The notes: generated from the letters alone by a model not told the origin. DNA of 11,159 nucleotides from Candidatus Portnoybacteria bacterium CG02_land_8_20_14_3_00_45_8 (GCA_002780785.1 PEUE01000037.1:5902-17060); one strand, 5' to 3'; counted from the first letter of the stretch, positions 1-8,502 are shown. A program made the numbers and translations.

Positions 1-2
1 GC

Positions 3-815
3 TATAAGGAAGTCATTAATTTGGCGGGCTGTAAGCCCGTTTTTGTGTCGCTGGATGAGGAGCGTGGCTGGGCGCTGGACATGGCCAAAATTACCAAAGC
101 CATAACTTATAAAACTCGGGCGATTTTTTACTGCAACCCCAATAATCCGACCGGTACGTTGTTTAGCGAGGAGCAAATTTTGGCTATGGGTAAGCTAGCA
201 GTCAAACATAATTTTTTTATCATTTCAGACGAGGTCTACAAGGATTTTGTTTTCGGAGAGGCGCCGGTTTTTTCTCTGGCGCAGCTGCCGCAGATGCGGC
301 GCCATGTGGTGCGTATTTTTAGTTTTTCCAAGGCCTATGCCATGACCGGCTGGCGCGTGGGGTATCTTCACAGCGATGAATCAGTGGTTGCCGAAATTTT
401 AAAAGTCCATGACACATTGGTCACTTGCGCGCCGGTGGTGTCGCAGTACGCGGCGATGGGGGCGTTGGAGATGGGGGAGAGCGATTTGACTCGCTTCCGG
501 CGGGAATATTTGGGTCGGCGTAATTTAATTTGCCGGCGACTGGACAAACTTAAGAAAGTTTTTAGCTATGTGCGGCCCGACAGCTCTTATTTTGTTTTTC
601 CGTCTTTCGTTCCGCTTCGCCGCTCGGCGGATGGTCAGCCAATTGCCAGCAGCTGGGATTTTGCGTCGGAGCTGCTGGATAAAGCGCAAGTGGCGGTGGT
701 GCCGGGCATCGCTTTTGGCCCGAGCGGCGAGGGGCACGTGCGTCTGAGTTTTGGCCGAAGCGAGCAGGACATTAATAAAGCGTTTGATCGGCTGGAGAGG
801 CACTTCAGCCAATGA
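3..815 (+). CDS. Class I/II PLP-dependent aminotransferase, aspartate aminotransferase-like (5' end missing)
   Basis: This enzyme should move an amino group between an amino acid and a 2-oxo acid using pyridoxal phosphate in the cytoplasm. The frame is open at the left edge, so about 120 N-terminal residues of a roughly 390-residue family are missing; 270 residues are present. Counting from the first whole codon, I see the CNPNNPTGT cofactor and substrate segment, SDEVY with the Asp (76) that contacts the pyridine nitrogen, SFSKAYAMTGWRVGY with the Schiff-base Lys (110), and HVRLSFG with the Arg (247) that binds the substrate carboxylate. The TTG at position 21 is an internal Leu codon, not the start. 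It ends in TGA, 21 bp before the next gene on the same strand, so the two are probably co-transcribed. The family is certain. The substrate (aspartate, aromatic or other) cannot be decided from this fragment, so I give no symbol. Confidence 0.93.
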   Translation, partial: YKEVINLAGCKPVFVSLDEERGWALDMAKITKAITYKTRAIFYCNPNNPTGTLFSEEQILAMGKLAVKHNFFIISDEVYKDFVFGEAPVFSLAQLPQMRRHVVRIFSFSKAYAMTGWRVGYLHSDESVVAEILKVHDTLVTCAPVVSQYAAMGALEMGESDLTRFRREYLGRRNLICRRLDKLKKVFSYVRPDSSYFVFPSFVPLRRSADGQPIASSWDFASELLDKAQVAVVPGIAFGPSGEGHVRLSFGRSEQDINKAFDRLERHFSQ

Positions 816-836
816 TCAATTTTCGTTGAAAATTTT

Positions 837-2844
<2,008 letters not shown>

Positions 2845-2853
2845 ATAATTCCC

Positions 2854-2920
2854 CCCTCCTTTTTAAAGGGAGGATAGGAGGGATTTAAATCCACCCCCGA
2901 CCCTCCTTTAAAAAGGAGGG
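2854..2920. repeat. Palindromic (REP/MITE-like) repeat between tgt and yraN
   Basis: Perfect 15-bp arms CCCTCCTTTTTAAAG (2854-2868) and CTTTAAAAAGGAGGG (2906-2920) enclose a 37-base centre. The centre contains the perfect 12-bp palindrome GGATTTAAATCC (2881-2892) and further GGAGG / CCTCC matches. It carries no coding frame and fills almost all of the 87-bp gap. Short CCCTCC...GGAGGG palindromes of this kind are dispersed repeats in many bacterial genomes, but I cannot count copies from one window. No T-run follows the hairpin on the plus strand, so it is not a standard terminator. Its right end provides AGGAGGG just upstream of yraN. Confidence 0.75.
2914..2920 (+). promoter_or_regulatory. 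Candidate Shine-Dalgarno of yraN embedded in a repeat arm
   Basis: AGGAGGG is the last part of the right arm of the 2854-2920 palindrome and lies 11 bases before the ATG at 2932. The sequence is an excellent anti-16S match, though the spacing is at the long end. If the hairpin forms in the mRNA, this site is fully base-paired, so translation of yraN could be low or depend on unfolding. This is inference from position only. Confidence 0.45.
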
Positions 2921-2931
2921 AGAAAAATTAT

Positions 2932-3339
2932 ATGGTAACGCAAAAAAGACAATTGGGAGATCTGGGCGAAGAATTGGCTGTAAATTTTTTGAAACGAAAT
3001 GGCTATAAAATCTTGGAAAGAAATTATCGTTTAAAATGCGGCGAGATTGATATTGTGGCGGCCAAAGCCACCGGTCTTTTGGGAAAAATAAAAGAGGTCG
3101 TTTTTGTGGAAGTTAAGACCATTGAGGGTTTGGGTAGTGATTTTGAGGCCGCCCTGGCGGCGCAGAATGTTCATTATCGGAAACAGCGAAGATTATTAAA
3201 AACCGCCAAAATTTATCTGGCGCAAAATAAAATACCGCCCGATATTGCGTGGCGGATAGATGTGCTGATTGTGGTCTATGACCAGCAGACGAATTTAGCC
3301 AAAATTGAGCATCTGGCCAACGCGGTCTGGGGAAGGTAG
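2932..3339 (+). CDS. yraN: YraN/UPF0102 family nuclease-fold protein
   Basis: At 135 residues this is close to the usual 110-130 of the family. The family has a PD-(D/E)xK endonuclease fold; its biological role is not settled, and links to DNA uptake, recombination or rRNA processing have been proposed for relatives. Diagnostic segments are LGDLGEELAVNFLKRNGYKILERNYR at the N-terminus (residues 8-33), GEIDIVA with Glu38 and Asp40, VFVEVK with Glu60 and Lys62, and WRIDVLIV near 107-114. The active-site set Glu-x-Asp ... Glu-x-Lys is complete, so it could cut nucleic acid. There is no signal peptide or membrane segment. The ATG at 2932 is the only sensible start and follows the palindromic repeat. 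It is separated from tgt by 87 bp and from glyS by about 390 bp, so it probably ends the tgt transcript. Confidence 0.9.
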   Translation: MVTQKRQLGDLGEELAVNFLKRNGYKILERNYRLKCGEIDIVAAKATGLLGKIKEVVFVEVKTIEGLGSDFEAALAAQNVHYRKQRRLLKTAKIYLAQNKIPPDIAWRIDVLIVVYDQQTNLAKIEHLANAVWGR

Positions 3340-3345
3340 CCGGTA

Positions 3346-3390
3346 CCAAAGCCGCGCTATCGCTTGCTTTTGGCTCGCTTTGCGCTTTGG
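3346..3390. repeat. Imperfect stem-loop after yraN
   Basis: CCAAAGC (3346-3352) and GCTTTGG (3384-3390) form a 7-bp perfect pair around 31 bases rich in GCTT/GCGC words. It begins a few bases after the yraN stop and has no T-run on either strand, so it is not a convincing terminator. The composition is unlike the AT-rich rest of the gap and could be part of a degenerate repeat. Confidence 0.35.
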
Positions 3391-3405
3391 GCAAAAAATA
3401 AGTGG

Positions 3406-3617
3406 CAAAGAAAAAAGGCGTAGCAGGCCTTTTGTTTCGGTCAGGAAACGCACTAATGGAGGAAAAACTTTTTGTGGTTGCTACGCCTTTGAGATTATTA
3501 AAATAACAAAAAAGAGCTTTTGGGCGGCGGTTCGCGCTGGAAAAGGTTATATTACAGCTTGAGGTTGAACTCGCAGCGCGAACCGCCTGGAGAGTCGCCT
3601 ACAGCTATTATGTCAAT
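3406..3617 (-). ncRNA. Putative structured RNA, unidentified family
   Basis: The roughly 390-bp gap 3340-3732 has no credible protein gene but has strong signs of a leftward transcript of about 210 nt. A consensus promoter (3624-3652) predicts a start near 3617. Reading the minus strand, the first domain is a 13-bp perfect stem made by GGCGGTTCGCGCT (plus 3526-3538) and AGCGCGAACCGCC (plus 3575-3587) around a 36-base loop. An AU-rich linker with a U6 run follows. The second domain is a 12-bp perfect stem, AAAGGCGTAGCA (plus 3414-3425) with TGCTACGCCTTT (plus 3479-3490), enclosing 53 bases with a smaller GTTTC/GAAAC hairpin. It ends in six Us, as an intrinsic terminator would on the minus strand. 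I compared it by eye with tmRNA, SRP RNA, RNase P RNA, 6S RNA and T-box leaders and found no convincing match. The ends are approximate. Confidence 0.42.
3409..3490 (-). terminator. Stem-loop plus U-run ending the putative minus-strand RNA
   Basis: The 12-bp perfect inverted repeat 3414-3425 / 3479-3490 is followed on the minus strand by a run of six Ts. On the plus strand the same stem is followed only by TTTGAG, so termination should act mainly leftward. The 53-base loop is long for a simple terminator, which makes this a stem-loop with internal structure rather than a textbook one. Confidence 0.45.
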
Positions 3618-3623
3618 GCAACT

Positions 3624-3652
3624 ATTATATTTGAAGCCAAAAAACTTGTCAA
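3624..3652 (-). promoter_or_regulatory. Consensus sigma-70 promoter, leftward
   Basis: On the minus strand TTGACA (plus 3647-3652) is separated by exactly 17 bases from TATAAT (plus 3624-3629). Both hexamers match the consensus 6/6 with ideal spacing, the best promoter in the window. It points away from glyS into the stem-loop region, where no protein frame follows, so it probably drives the structured RNA. Confidence 0.7.
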
Positions 3653-3674
3653 GAGATAAGAAAAAAGATATGCT
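3646..3674 (+). promoter_or_regulatory. Candidate glyS promoter sharing the -35 of the divergent promoter
   Basis: TTGTCA (3646-3651, 5/6) and TATGCT (3669-3674, 4/6) are 17 bases apart on the plus strand. The -35 overlaps the minus-strand -35 by five bases because TTGTCAA reads as near-consensus on both strands. The predicted start is near 3681, giving a leader of about 50 nt before the glyS ATG. It is weaker than the leftward promoter. Confidence 0.45.
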
Positions 3675-3732
3675 TAGTTAGAGAAAAATCCCGATGTTAA
3701 GGTCCAAATTTTCAATTAAGTAATAAATTAAA

Positions 3733-5055
3733 ATGCCTAAAATATCAGACAATAATTTAATGGAAAAAATCGTCTCGCTTTGCAAAAGGCGGGGTTTTGT
3801 TTGTCCGGGTTCGGAAATTTACGGCGGCTTGGCCTCAACTTATGATTACGGGCCGTTGGGCGCGGAGCTCAAAAACAATATCAAGAAGCTTTGGTGGAAG
3901 TATTTTGTGCAGGACCGCGACGATATGGTGGGACTGGACGGCAATATTATTTTGAGCCCTAAAATCTGGGAGGCCTCGGGACACGTGAAAAACTTTAAAG
4001 ACCCGCTGGTGGAGTGTAAAAAATGCCACCAGCGTTTTCGATTAGATAAATTAAAAGAGACATCCAAGTGTCCCTCTTGCGGCGGGCCCTTTACTGAACC
4101 CAAAATGTTTTCGGGGATGTTTAAGACCACCATTGGCGCGATTGAAGAGGAAGGTCTGGCGGCTTATTTGCGGCCCGAGACAGCCCAGTCCATTTTTGCT
4201 GATTTTAAAAATGTGCTGGATTCCACCAGTCAGAAAGTGCCGTTTGGCATAGGTCAAATAGGAAAGGCATTTCGCAACGAAATTACTACCGGACAATTCA
4301 TTTTCCGGACGATTGAATTTGAGATGATGGAAATTGAGTATTTTATTGCGCCTGACGCCAAATGGCAGAAGATTTTTGAGGACTGGGTGGAGTATATTTA
4401 TGGCTACGCTGATTTATTGGGTTTGTCCAAGCAGAACTTTTATAATCACGAAATTCCGGATGAAGAACGGGCGTTTTATTCTAAGCGTACCATTGATATT
4501 GAGTATAAATTCCCTTGGGGCAATGATGAACTCTGGGCGATTGCCTATCGCACCGATTATGATTTGAGCGCTCACCAAAAGGCCTCGGGCAAGAGCTTGG
4601 AATATTTTGACGAGGCCGCTAAGAAAAAATACGTGCCGCACGTGATTGAGCCGACTTTTGGAGTTGACCGAACTTTGTTGGTTTTGTTATGCGAGGCGTA
4701 TACGGAAGAAAAATTAGACAAAGGTGAAACGCGGGTGGTCTTGAAATTAAAACCCAGTGTCGCGCCCTACAAAGTAGCGGTTTTTCCGTTATTGGCCAAT
4801 AAGGAAAAATTAGTCGCCCGGGCGCGCGAGATTTACAACGAACTTAAAAAGGACTTCCACGTTTATTGGGATGACCGCGGCAATATCGGTAAACGCTACC
4901 GCTGTCAAGACGAAATCGGCACGCCTTTTTGCGTGACCGTGGATTTTGACTCGTTGGAAAAAGATGATGTGACGATACGGGACAGAGACACGATGAAACA
5001 GGAGAGGGTGAAAATTAAGGAGCTAACAGAATACTTAGATAAAAAATTGACATAA
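3733..5055 (+). CDS. glyS: Glycyl-tRNA synthetase, single-chain homodimer type
   Basis: It charges tRNA-Gly with glycine in the cytoplasm. This is the class II, alpha2 enzyme of the Thermus, Gram-positive, archaeal and eukaryotic kind, not the split alpha/beta GlyRS. The N-terminal part GFVCPGSEIYGGLASTYDYGPLG (21-43) and WEASGHVKNFKDP (79-91) is typical. A zinc ribbon follows: C95-x2-C98 and C113-x2-C116. The catalytic core has RPETAQSIF (147-155), motif 2 in GKAFRNEI...FRTIEFEMMEIEYF (177-204), and motif 3 in EPTFGVDRTLL (306-316). The anticodon-binding domain runs from about 345 to 435, with VAPYKVAVFPLL and YWDDRGNIGKRYRCQDEIGTPFCVTV. At 440 residues it is a compact but complete version of a 440-500-residue family. 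No good Shine-Dalgarno precedes the ATG. It probably heads the following run of plus-strand genes. Confidence 0.97.
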   Translation: MPKISDNNLMEKIVSLCKRRGFVCPGSEIYGGLASTYDYGPLGAELKNNIKKLWWKYFVQDRDDMVGLDGNIILSPKIWEASGHVKNFKDPLVECKKCHQRFRLDKLKETSKCPSCGGPFTEPKMFSGMFKTTIGAIEEEGLAAYLRPETAQSIFADFKNVLDSTSQKVPFGIGQIGKAFRNEITTGQFIFRTIEFEMMEIEYFIAPDAKWQKIFEDWVEYIYGYADLLGLSKQNFYNHEIPDEERAFYSKRTIDIEYKFPWGNDELWAIAYRTDYDLSAHQKASGKSLEYFDEAAKKKYVPHVIEPTFGVDRTLLVLLCEAYTEEKLDKGETRVVLKLKPSVAPYKVAVFPLLANKEKLVARAREIYNELKKDFHVYWDDRGNIGKRYRCQDEIGTPFCVTVDFDSLEKDDVTIRDRDTMKQERVKIKELTEYLDKKLT

Positions 5056-5067
5056 CATTCTGTTATG
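5051..5067. repeat. Small hairpin over the glyS stop codon
   Basis: CATAAC (5051-5056) and GTTATG (5062-5067) form a perfect 6-bp stem with a 5-base loop that includes the glyS stop. No T-run follows, so termination is unlikely. It abuts and slightly overlaps the 5066-5126 repeat and could be part of its insertion target or border. Confidence 0.4.
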
Positions 5068-5126
5068 TCATCCAGGGCTTGACCCGGGATCCAGGATTCT
5101 GGATTTCGGCTTTCGCCGGAATGACA
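5066..5126. repeat. Dispersed-type palindromic repeat with TGTCAT/ATGACA ends
   Basis: A 61-bp element lies between glyS and the NIF3 gene. It has terminal inverted repeats TGTCAT (5066-5071) and ATGACA (5121-5126) and three internal mini-hairpins: GGG...CCC, CCAG-GATT-CTGG and CGGC-TTTC-GCCG. Its translations, such as DPGFWISAFAGMT on plus and CHSGESRNP on minus, are a well-known signature of repeats of this class seen as spurious peptides in many bacterial genomes. The element creates a false upstream extension of the NIF3 reading frame. Confidence 0.8.
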
Positions 5127-5135
5127 GCAAGTTTT

Positions 5136-6083
5136 ATGAATCAAAAACAAATCTTAGAACTGGCGATAAAAATGGGGGCGGCAGCCGACTTGAGAGGGGA
5201 GGGGGCGGTGGAAAAATATCTGGACCGGCAGAAAAAGAAATTCAATGCTTTGTCGCCAAAAAAACAAACCGAGTTTGATAAGGAGCGGCTGGTTAATCCG
5301 TATATGGATTCTGGCGTCTGGGCGGATAATGGCCGGCCGGTGAAAAAAGTAATGGCCGGCATAGATATTTGTTCGGGGGATGTGATGCTGGCCAAGTCCT
5401 TAGGCGTTGACACAATTATCAATCACCATCCGTTGGGCAAGGGATTGGCCATGCTGGATGAAGTGATGCATTTGCAGGCGGATGTGCTGGCAATGTATGG
5501 CGTGCCGATTAACATCGCCGAGTCGTTGATGAAGACCAGAATTTCGGAGGTCGGCCGCGGCGTGCACGCCAGCAATTCATACAAAACCATAGACGCGGCT
5601 AAATTAGCCGGTGTCAATTTAATGAATATGCACACTCCTGCCGATAACTTAGTTGCCAGTTTTTTGAAAAAAGCTATTGAAAAGAAAAAACCCGAATATG
5701 TCGGGGAGCTCGTCGAGCTGATTGCCGGCATTGAGGAATATAAAGAATCGGCTAAGCGCGGCTCGCCGGTAAAAATTTTTTCCGGCTTCGAAGACCGCCG
5801 CGTCGGCAAAATCGCCCTGACTGAAATTACCGGCGGCACGGAAGGCGCTAAAACCATTTATCGGGAAATGGCTAACGCCGGCATTGGCACAATCGTGGCA
5901 ATGCACTTATCGGAAGAGCACCGCAAGAATGCTGAAGAAGCGCATATAAATGTGGTGGTGGCTTCGCATATCGCGTCCGATTCTTTAGGTATGAATTTAT
6001 TTTTAGATGAGCTAGCCAAGAAGGGGATAGAGATTATTCCTTGCGGGGGATTGATAAGAGTTAAGAGGTCTAAGGAAGGGTAA
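5136..6083 (+). CDS. NIF3-family (YbgI-like) putative metal-binding protein
   Basis: NIF3 proteins are toroidal, di-metal proteins found in nearly all life; their reaction is uncertain. The expected ligands are all present: INHHPLGKG with His97-His98, NMHTPADN with His166 and Asp170, and near the C-terminus ASHIASDS with His278 and Asp282. Asp282 takes the place of the usual Glu but keeps the H-x3-E spacing. The 315-residue length is longer than YbgI (about 250) because of an N-terminal region of roughly 60 charged residues and extra sequence before the C-terminal half. The frame is open back to 5079, but that stretch is the 5066-5126 repeat. Family similarity begins after MNQKQILELAIKMG, so I choose ATG 5136, although no clear ribosome binding site precedes it. 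It ends 2 bp before the peptidase gene and is surely co-transcribed with it. Confidence 0.85.
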   Translation: MNQKQILELAIKMGAAADLRGEGAVEKYLDRQKKKFNALSPKKQTEFDKERLVNPYMDSGVWADNGRPVKKVMAGIDICSGDVMLAKSLGVDTIINHHPLGKGLAMLDEVMHLQADVLAMYGVPINIAESLMKTRISEVGRGVHASNSYKTIDAAKLAGVNLMNMHTPADNLVASFLKKAIEKKKPEYVGELVELIAGIEEYKESAKRGSPVKIFSGFEDRRVGKIALTEITGGTEGAKTIYREMANAGIGTIVAMHLSEEHRKNAEEAHINVVVASHIASDSLGMNLFLDELAKKGIEIIPCGGLIRVKRSKEG

Positions 6084-6085
6084 AA

Positions 6086-7348
6086 ATGTTCAAAAAAATC
6101 GTTTTATCAAATGGTTTGCGCCTGATACTGGCGCCGATGAAGGAGAGCCCGTCAACCACAATTTTGGTTTTATTTGGCACGGGGTCAAAGTATGAAACCA
6201 AAAATATCAACGGCATCTCGCATTTTTTGGAGCACCTGTTTTTTAAGGGCACCAAAAAACGACCCAATACTTTAGCTATTAGCGAGCTTTTGGACCGAGT
6301 GGGCGGGGAATACAACGCTTTTACTTCTAAGGAGTTTACCGGTTATTGGGCTAAAGTGGCCGGTGAATATACTGATTTGGCGTTTGATTGGGTGTCGGAT
6401 ATTTTGCTGAATTCTAAATTTGACGGGGGCGAGATAAACAAAGAAAGAGGAGTGATAGCCGAAGAGATTAATATGATTTTTGACAATCCCATGCGCTATG
6501 TCGGGGAGTTGTGGGAAGAGTTGCTTTATGGCGACCAGCCGGCCGGTTGGGATGTTATTGGCACCAAAGAGGTAATTAACAGTTTGTCGCGCCGGCAATT
6601 TTTGGATTATTTTACCGCGCATTATCAAACTAAAAACGCGGTGGTTTGCGTGGCTGGAAAAGTCGGCAAAGATGTTGAGGCAAAGGTTTTAAAATATTTT
6701 GGCCGGTTGAAAAAAGGGCAGGGCGGTCAAAAATTAGCGGTGCGCGAAGCGCAACGGCAGCCGCAGGTTTTGTTGTTTAATAAAGCTACCGACCAGACAC
6801 ATTTGCGTCTGGGCGTGCGGGGTTACGATTTATTCCATAAAGACCGCTTTGCGTTGATGCTGCTTAGCTCAATTTTGGGCGGTATGATGAGTTCGCGGTT
6901 GTTTATCTCGGTGCGCGAGAAAAAGGGGTTGGCCTATTATGTGCGAACGATGGCGGAAAATTATACGGATTCCGGCTGCCTGGTGACGGGCGCGGGCGTG
7001 GCTAATAATAAAGCGGCGGAGGCAATTGAGGCAATTCTGGTTGAATATCGGAAAATTCGCGACCAGAAAATTCCAGCGGCCGAAATTATTAAGGCCAAGG
7101 ATAATTTGAGAGGTTCTTTGCTGCTGGGGCTGGAGACCTCGGATGAGTTGGCGGGGTGGCTGGGCACACAGGAACTTTTGCGCCAAGAGGTTTTGACGCC
7201 CGAGCAGATATTTAGTAAGATAAAGGCAGTGAGCGCCGCTAACTTGCAGCGGGTGGCGCGAGATATCTTTCGGCCGGAGAAGTTAAACTTAGCGCTAATT
7301 GGGCCGTTTAAAGAAAAAGGGAAGTTTGAAAAAATATTGAAATTATAA
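6086..7348 (+). CDS. M16 family zinc metallopeptidase
   Basis: This is a 420-residue, single-unit M16B peptidase of the kind related to mitochondrial processing peptidase subunits and Bacillus YmxG; these usually pair into a clam-shaped chamber that degrades peptides. The inverted zinc motif is complete: H46-F-L-E49-H50 followed by Glu127 in RGVIAEEINM, at the standard distance. The second half-domain carries SSRLFISVREKKGLAYYV (269-286), the conserved Arg/Tyr region, and the C-terminal end has LNLALIGPF. There is no signal peptide, so it probably acts in the cytoplasm or is exported by an unrecognised route. Since the protein has its own catalytic half and no partner gene is adjacent, a homodimer is likely. 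AAGGAAGGG just before the start is one of the few decent Shine-Dalgarno sequences here, and it lies in the end of the NIF3 gene. Confidence 0.95.
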   Translation: MFKKIVLSNGLRLILAPMKESPSTTILVLFGTGSKYETKNINGISHFLEHLFFKGTKKRPNTLAISELLDRVGGEYNAFTSKEFTGYWAKVAGEYTDLAFDWVSDILLNSKFDGGEINKERGVIAEEINMIFDNPMRYVGELWEELLYGDQPAGWDVIGTKEVINSLSRRQFLDYFTAHYQTKNAVVCVAGKVGKDVEAKVLKYFGRLKKGQGGQKLAVREAQRQPQVLLFNKATDQTHLRLGVRGYDLFHKDRFALMLLSSILGGMMSSRLFISVREKKGLAYYVRTMAENYTDSGCLVTGAGVANNKAAEAIEAILVEYRKIRDQKIPAAEIIKAKDNLRGSLLLGLETSDELAGWLGTQELLRQEVLTPEQIFSKIKAVSAANLQRVARDIFRPEKLNLALIGPFKEKGKFEKILKL

Positions 7349-7362
7349 TCGGCAGCGAGGGA

Positions 7363-7386
7363 GAAAAGAAAATGAATTTTCTTTTC
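7363..7386. repeat. AT-rich perfect hairpin between the peptidase and AI-2E-like genes
   Basis: GAAAAGAAAA (7363-7372) and TTTTCTTTTC (7377-7386) form a 10-bp perfect stem with loop TGAA. No T-run follows, and the next gene continues on the same strand 33 bases later. It is more likely a processing, stability or repeat structure than a terminator. The flanking GCGAGG and CGAGCGAA words hint at a larger decayed repeat. Confidence 0.5.
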
Positions 7387-7419
7387 AACCGAGCGAACTA
7401 ACTTCAAGCTTCGCTTACA

Positions 7420-8430
7420 ATGAGACAGACAATTAACATTTCCACTTCCACTATTTTCCGTTTTGCCTTGATTGTTTTGGGGCTGATTTTTCTTTATCTA
7501 ATCAGTGATATTTTGCTGACGGTTTTTATTGCGGTGATAATCGCCGCGGCCATTGACGGACCGGTGGATTGGTTGGCCAAGCATCGCGTCAGACGCACTT
7601 TAGGCACGGTCATTATTTATCTTACTATTCTTTTGGCTTTGCTGGCGTTTATTTATTGGGCCTTGCCGCCTTTGGCCGGTCAAGTAAAAATTTTGGCTTC
7701 GGTTCTGCCCGGATATTTGGATAAGGTTGGCATTAATATCACTATTCTTCAGCATAAGTTCAGTTCCGAATATAGCCAAAAGATGCTGGAAAATTTTAGC
7801 AGTCAGCTTTATGGTTTCACTTCCAATGTTTTTGGCACGGCGGTAAATATTTTTGGCGGAATTTTTTCAGCTTGCGTTATTGTGGTAATGTCTTTTTATC
7901 TGACAGTTCAGGATAAGGGTATTAAGAAATTTTTAGCTACCATTGTGCCTGTTCAACATCGGGCCTACGCGGCCAATTTGGCCGAGCGCATTCAGTCAAA
8001 ATTGGGCAAATGGTTGCGGGGGCAATTATTTTTAATGTTGATTATCGCCGTGTTAGTTTTTGTCGGGTTATCGTTTTTGAGGGTTAACTTTGCCTTGACC
8101 TTGGCCATAATCGCCGGGTTGTTGGAAATTATTCCGTATATCGGTCCTATTTTGGCCGGTTTTACGGTCGCCACTTTGGCTTTTTTGCAAGCGCCGTTGC
8201 TGGGTTTGTTGGTGTTAATTTTGTTCGTCGCGATTCATCAGTTGGAAGGTTATGTTATTATTCCCCAGGTAATGAAGCGGGCGGTGGGCTTAAATCCCTT
8301 GGTGGTTATCATTTCCATGATTATCGGCGCCAAATTAATGGGAGTTATGGGCGTGGTGGTGGCGGTGCCAATTGTCGCCACCATCTCAGTTTTTCTGGGG
8401 GACATTTTTATGCATAAAAACGAAAACTAA
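7420..8430 (+). CDS. AI-2E (TqsA/PerM/YtvI) family transporter-like membrane protein
   Basis: This is a 336-residue integral membrane protein of the AI-2E family, whose members include autoinducer-2 exporters and Na+/H+ antiporters; most have unknown cargo. Hydrophobic segments lie at about 12-45 (probably two helices), 60-83, 138-164, 202-220, 224-254, 258-275 and 293-330. A large hydrophilic loop at about 85-137 matches the periplasmic or outer loop of the family. The conserved C-terminal signature is present: LLEIIPYIGPILAG (234-247), HQLEGYVIIPQVM (273-285) and GLNPLVVIISMIIGAKLMGVMG (290-311). The start ATG has no visible ribosome binding site. It follows the peptidase by 71 bp and is followed by terminator hairpins, so it ends the glyS-to-transporter run. 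There is no evidence that it moves AI-2 here, as no luxS-like gene is nearby. Confidence 0.93.
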   Translation: MRQTINISTSTIFRFALIVLGLIFLYLISDILLTVFIAVIIAAAIDGPVDWLAKHRVRRTLGTVIIYLTILLALLAFIYWALPPLAGQVKILASVLPGYLDKVGINITILQHKFSSEYSQKMLENFSSQLYGFTSNVFGTAVNIFGGIFSACVIVVMSFYLTVQDKGIKKFLATIVPVQHRAYAANLAERIQSKLGKWLRGQLFLMLIIAVLVFVGLSFLRVNFALTLAIIAGLLEIIPYIGPILAGFTVATLAFLQAPLLGLLVLILFVAIHQLEGYVIIPQVMKRAVGLNPLVVIISMIIGAKLMGVMGVVVAVPIVATISVFLGDIFMHKNEN

Positions 8431-8434
8431 ATCT

Positions 8435-8454
8435 AGCGCCTCTTTTCAGGTGCT
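8435..8454 (+). repeat. Small stem-loop just after the AI-2E-like gene
   Basis: AGCGCCT (8435-8441) and AGGTGCT (8448-8454) form a 7-bp stem with one G-U pair and a 6-base loop. It starts 4 bases after the stop codon. No T-run follows, so it may protect the transcript end rather than terminate. Confidence 0.3.
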
Positions 8455-8458
8455 GGAT

Positions 8459-8482
8459 AAAAAAGTCCGCTGAGCGGACTTT
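8459..8482 (-). terminator. Intrinsic terminator, mainly for the minus-strand gene
   Basis: AAAGTCCGC (8462-8470) and GCGGACTTT (8474-8482) make a perfect 9-bp stem with loop TGA. Read on the minus strand it is followed by a run of six Ts (plus 8459-8464 is A6), a textbook terminator 25 bp after the stop of the 8507-9034 gene. On the plus strand only three Ts and then GGGG follow, so rightward termination would be weak. Confidence 0.8.
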
Positions 8483-8502
8483 GGGGATAGCGCCGTTATC
8501 GG

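Noticed and set aside
3305..3562. An 85-codon plus-strand frame starting inside yraN and crossing the gap
   Set aside because: It overlaps the yraN end in another frame, is rich in Arg/Lys/Ser words from the GC-rich hairpin, crosses the 12-bp stem, and has no recognisable domain.
3406..3617. tmRNA or SRP RNA in the gap
   Set aside because: There is no tRNA-like ends, no tag frame ending in a proper stop pair after Ala codons, and no GGTCAGG-(loop)-GGAAGCAGCC arrangement; only short word matches.
3330..3732. T-box leader for glyS (GGTACC near GCCGCG looked like a T-box word)
   Set aside because: The word overlaps the yraN stop, lacks the AAGGTGGTACCGCG core order, and no antiterminator/terminator pair or Stem I with a specifier is placed correctly before glyS.
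5079..5135. Upstream start of the NIF3 gene at 5079
   Set aside because: The extra codons are the translated 61-bp dispersed repeat, and family similarity begins after ATG 5136.
5423..5857. 144-codon minus-strand frame opposite the NIF3 gene
   Set aside because: It lies wholly inside a well-recognised gene, shows no domain and is typical antisense shadow.
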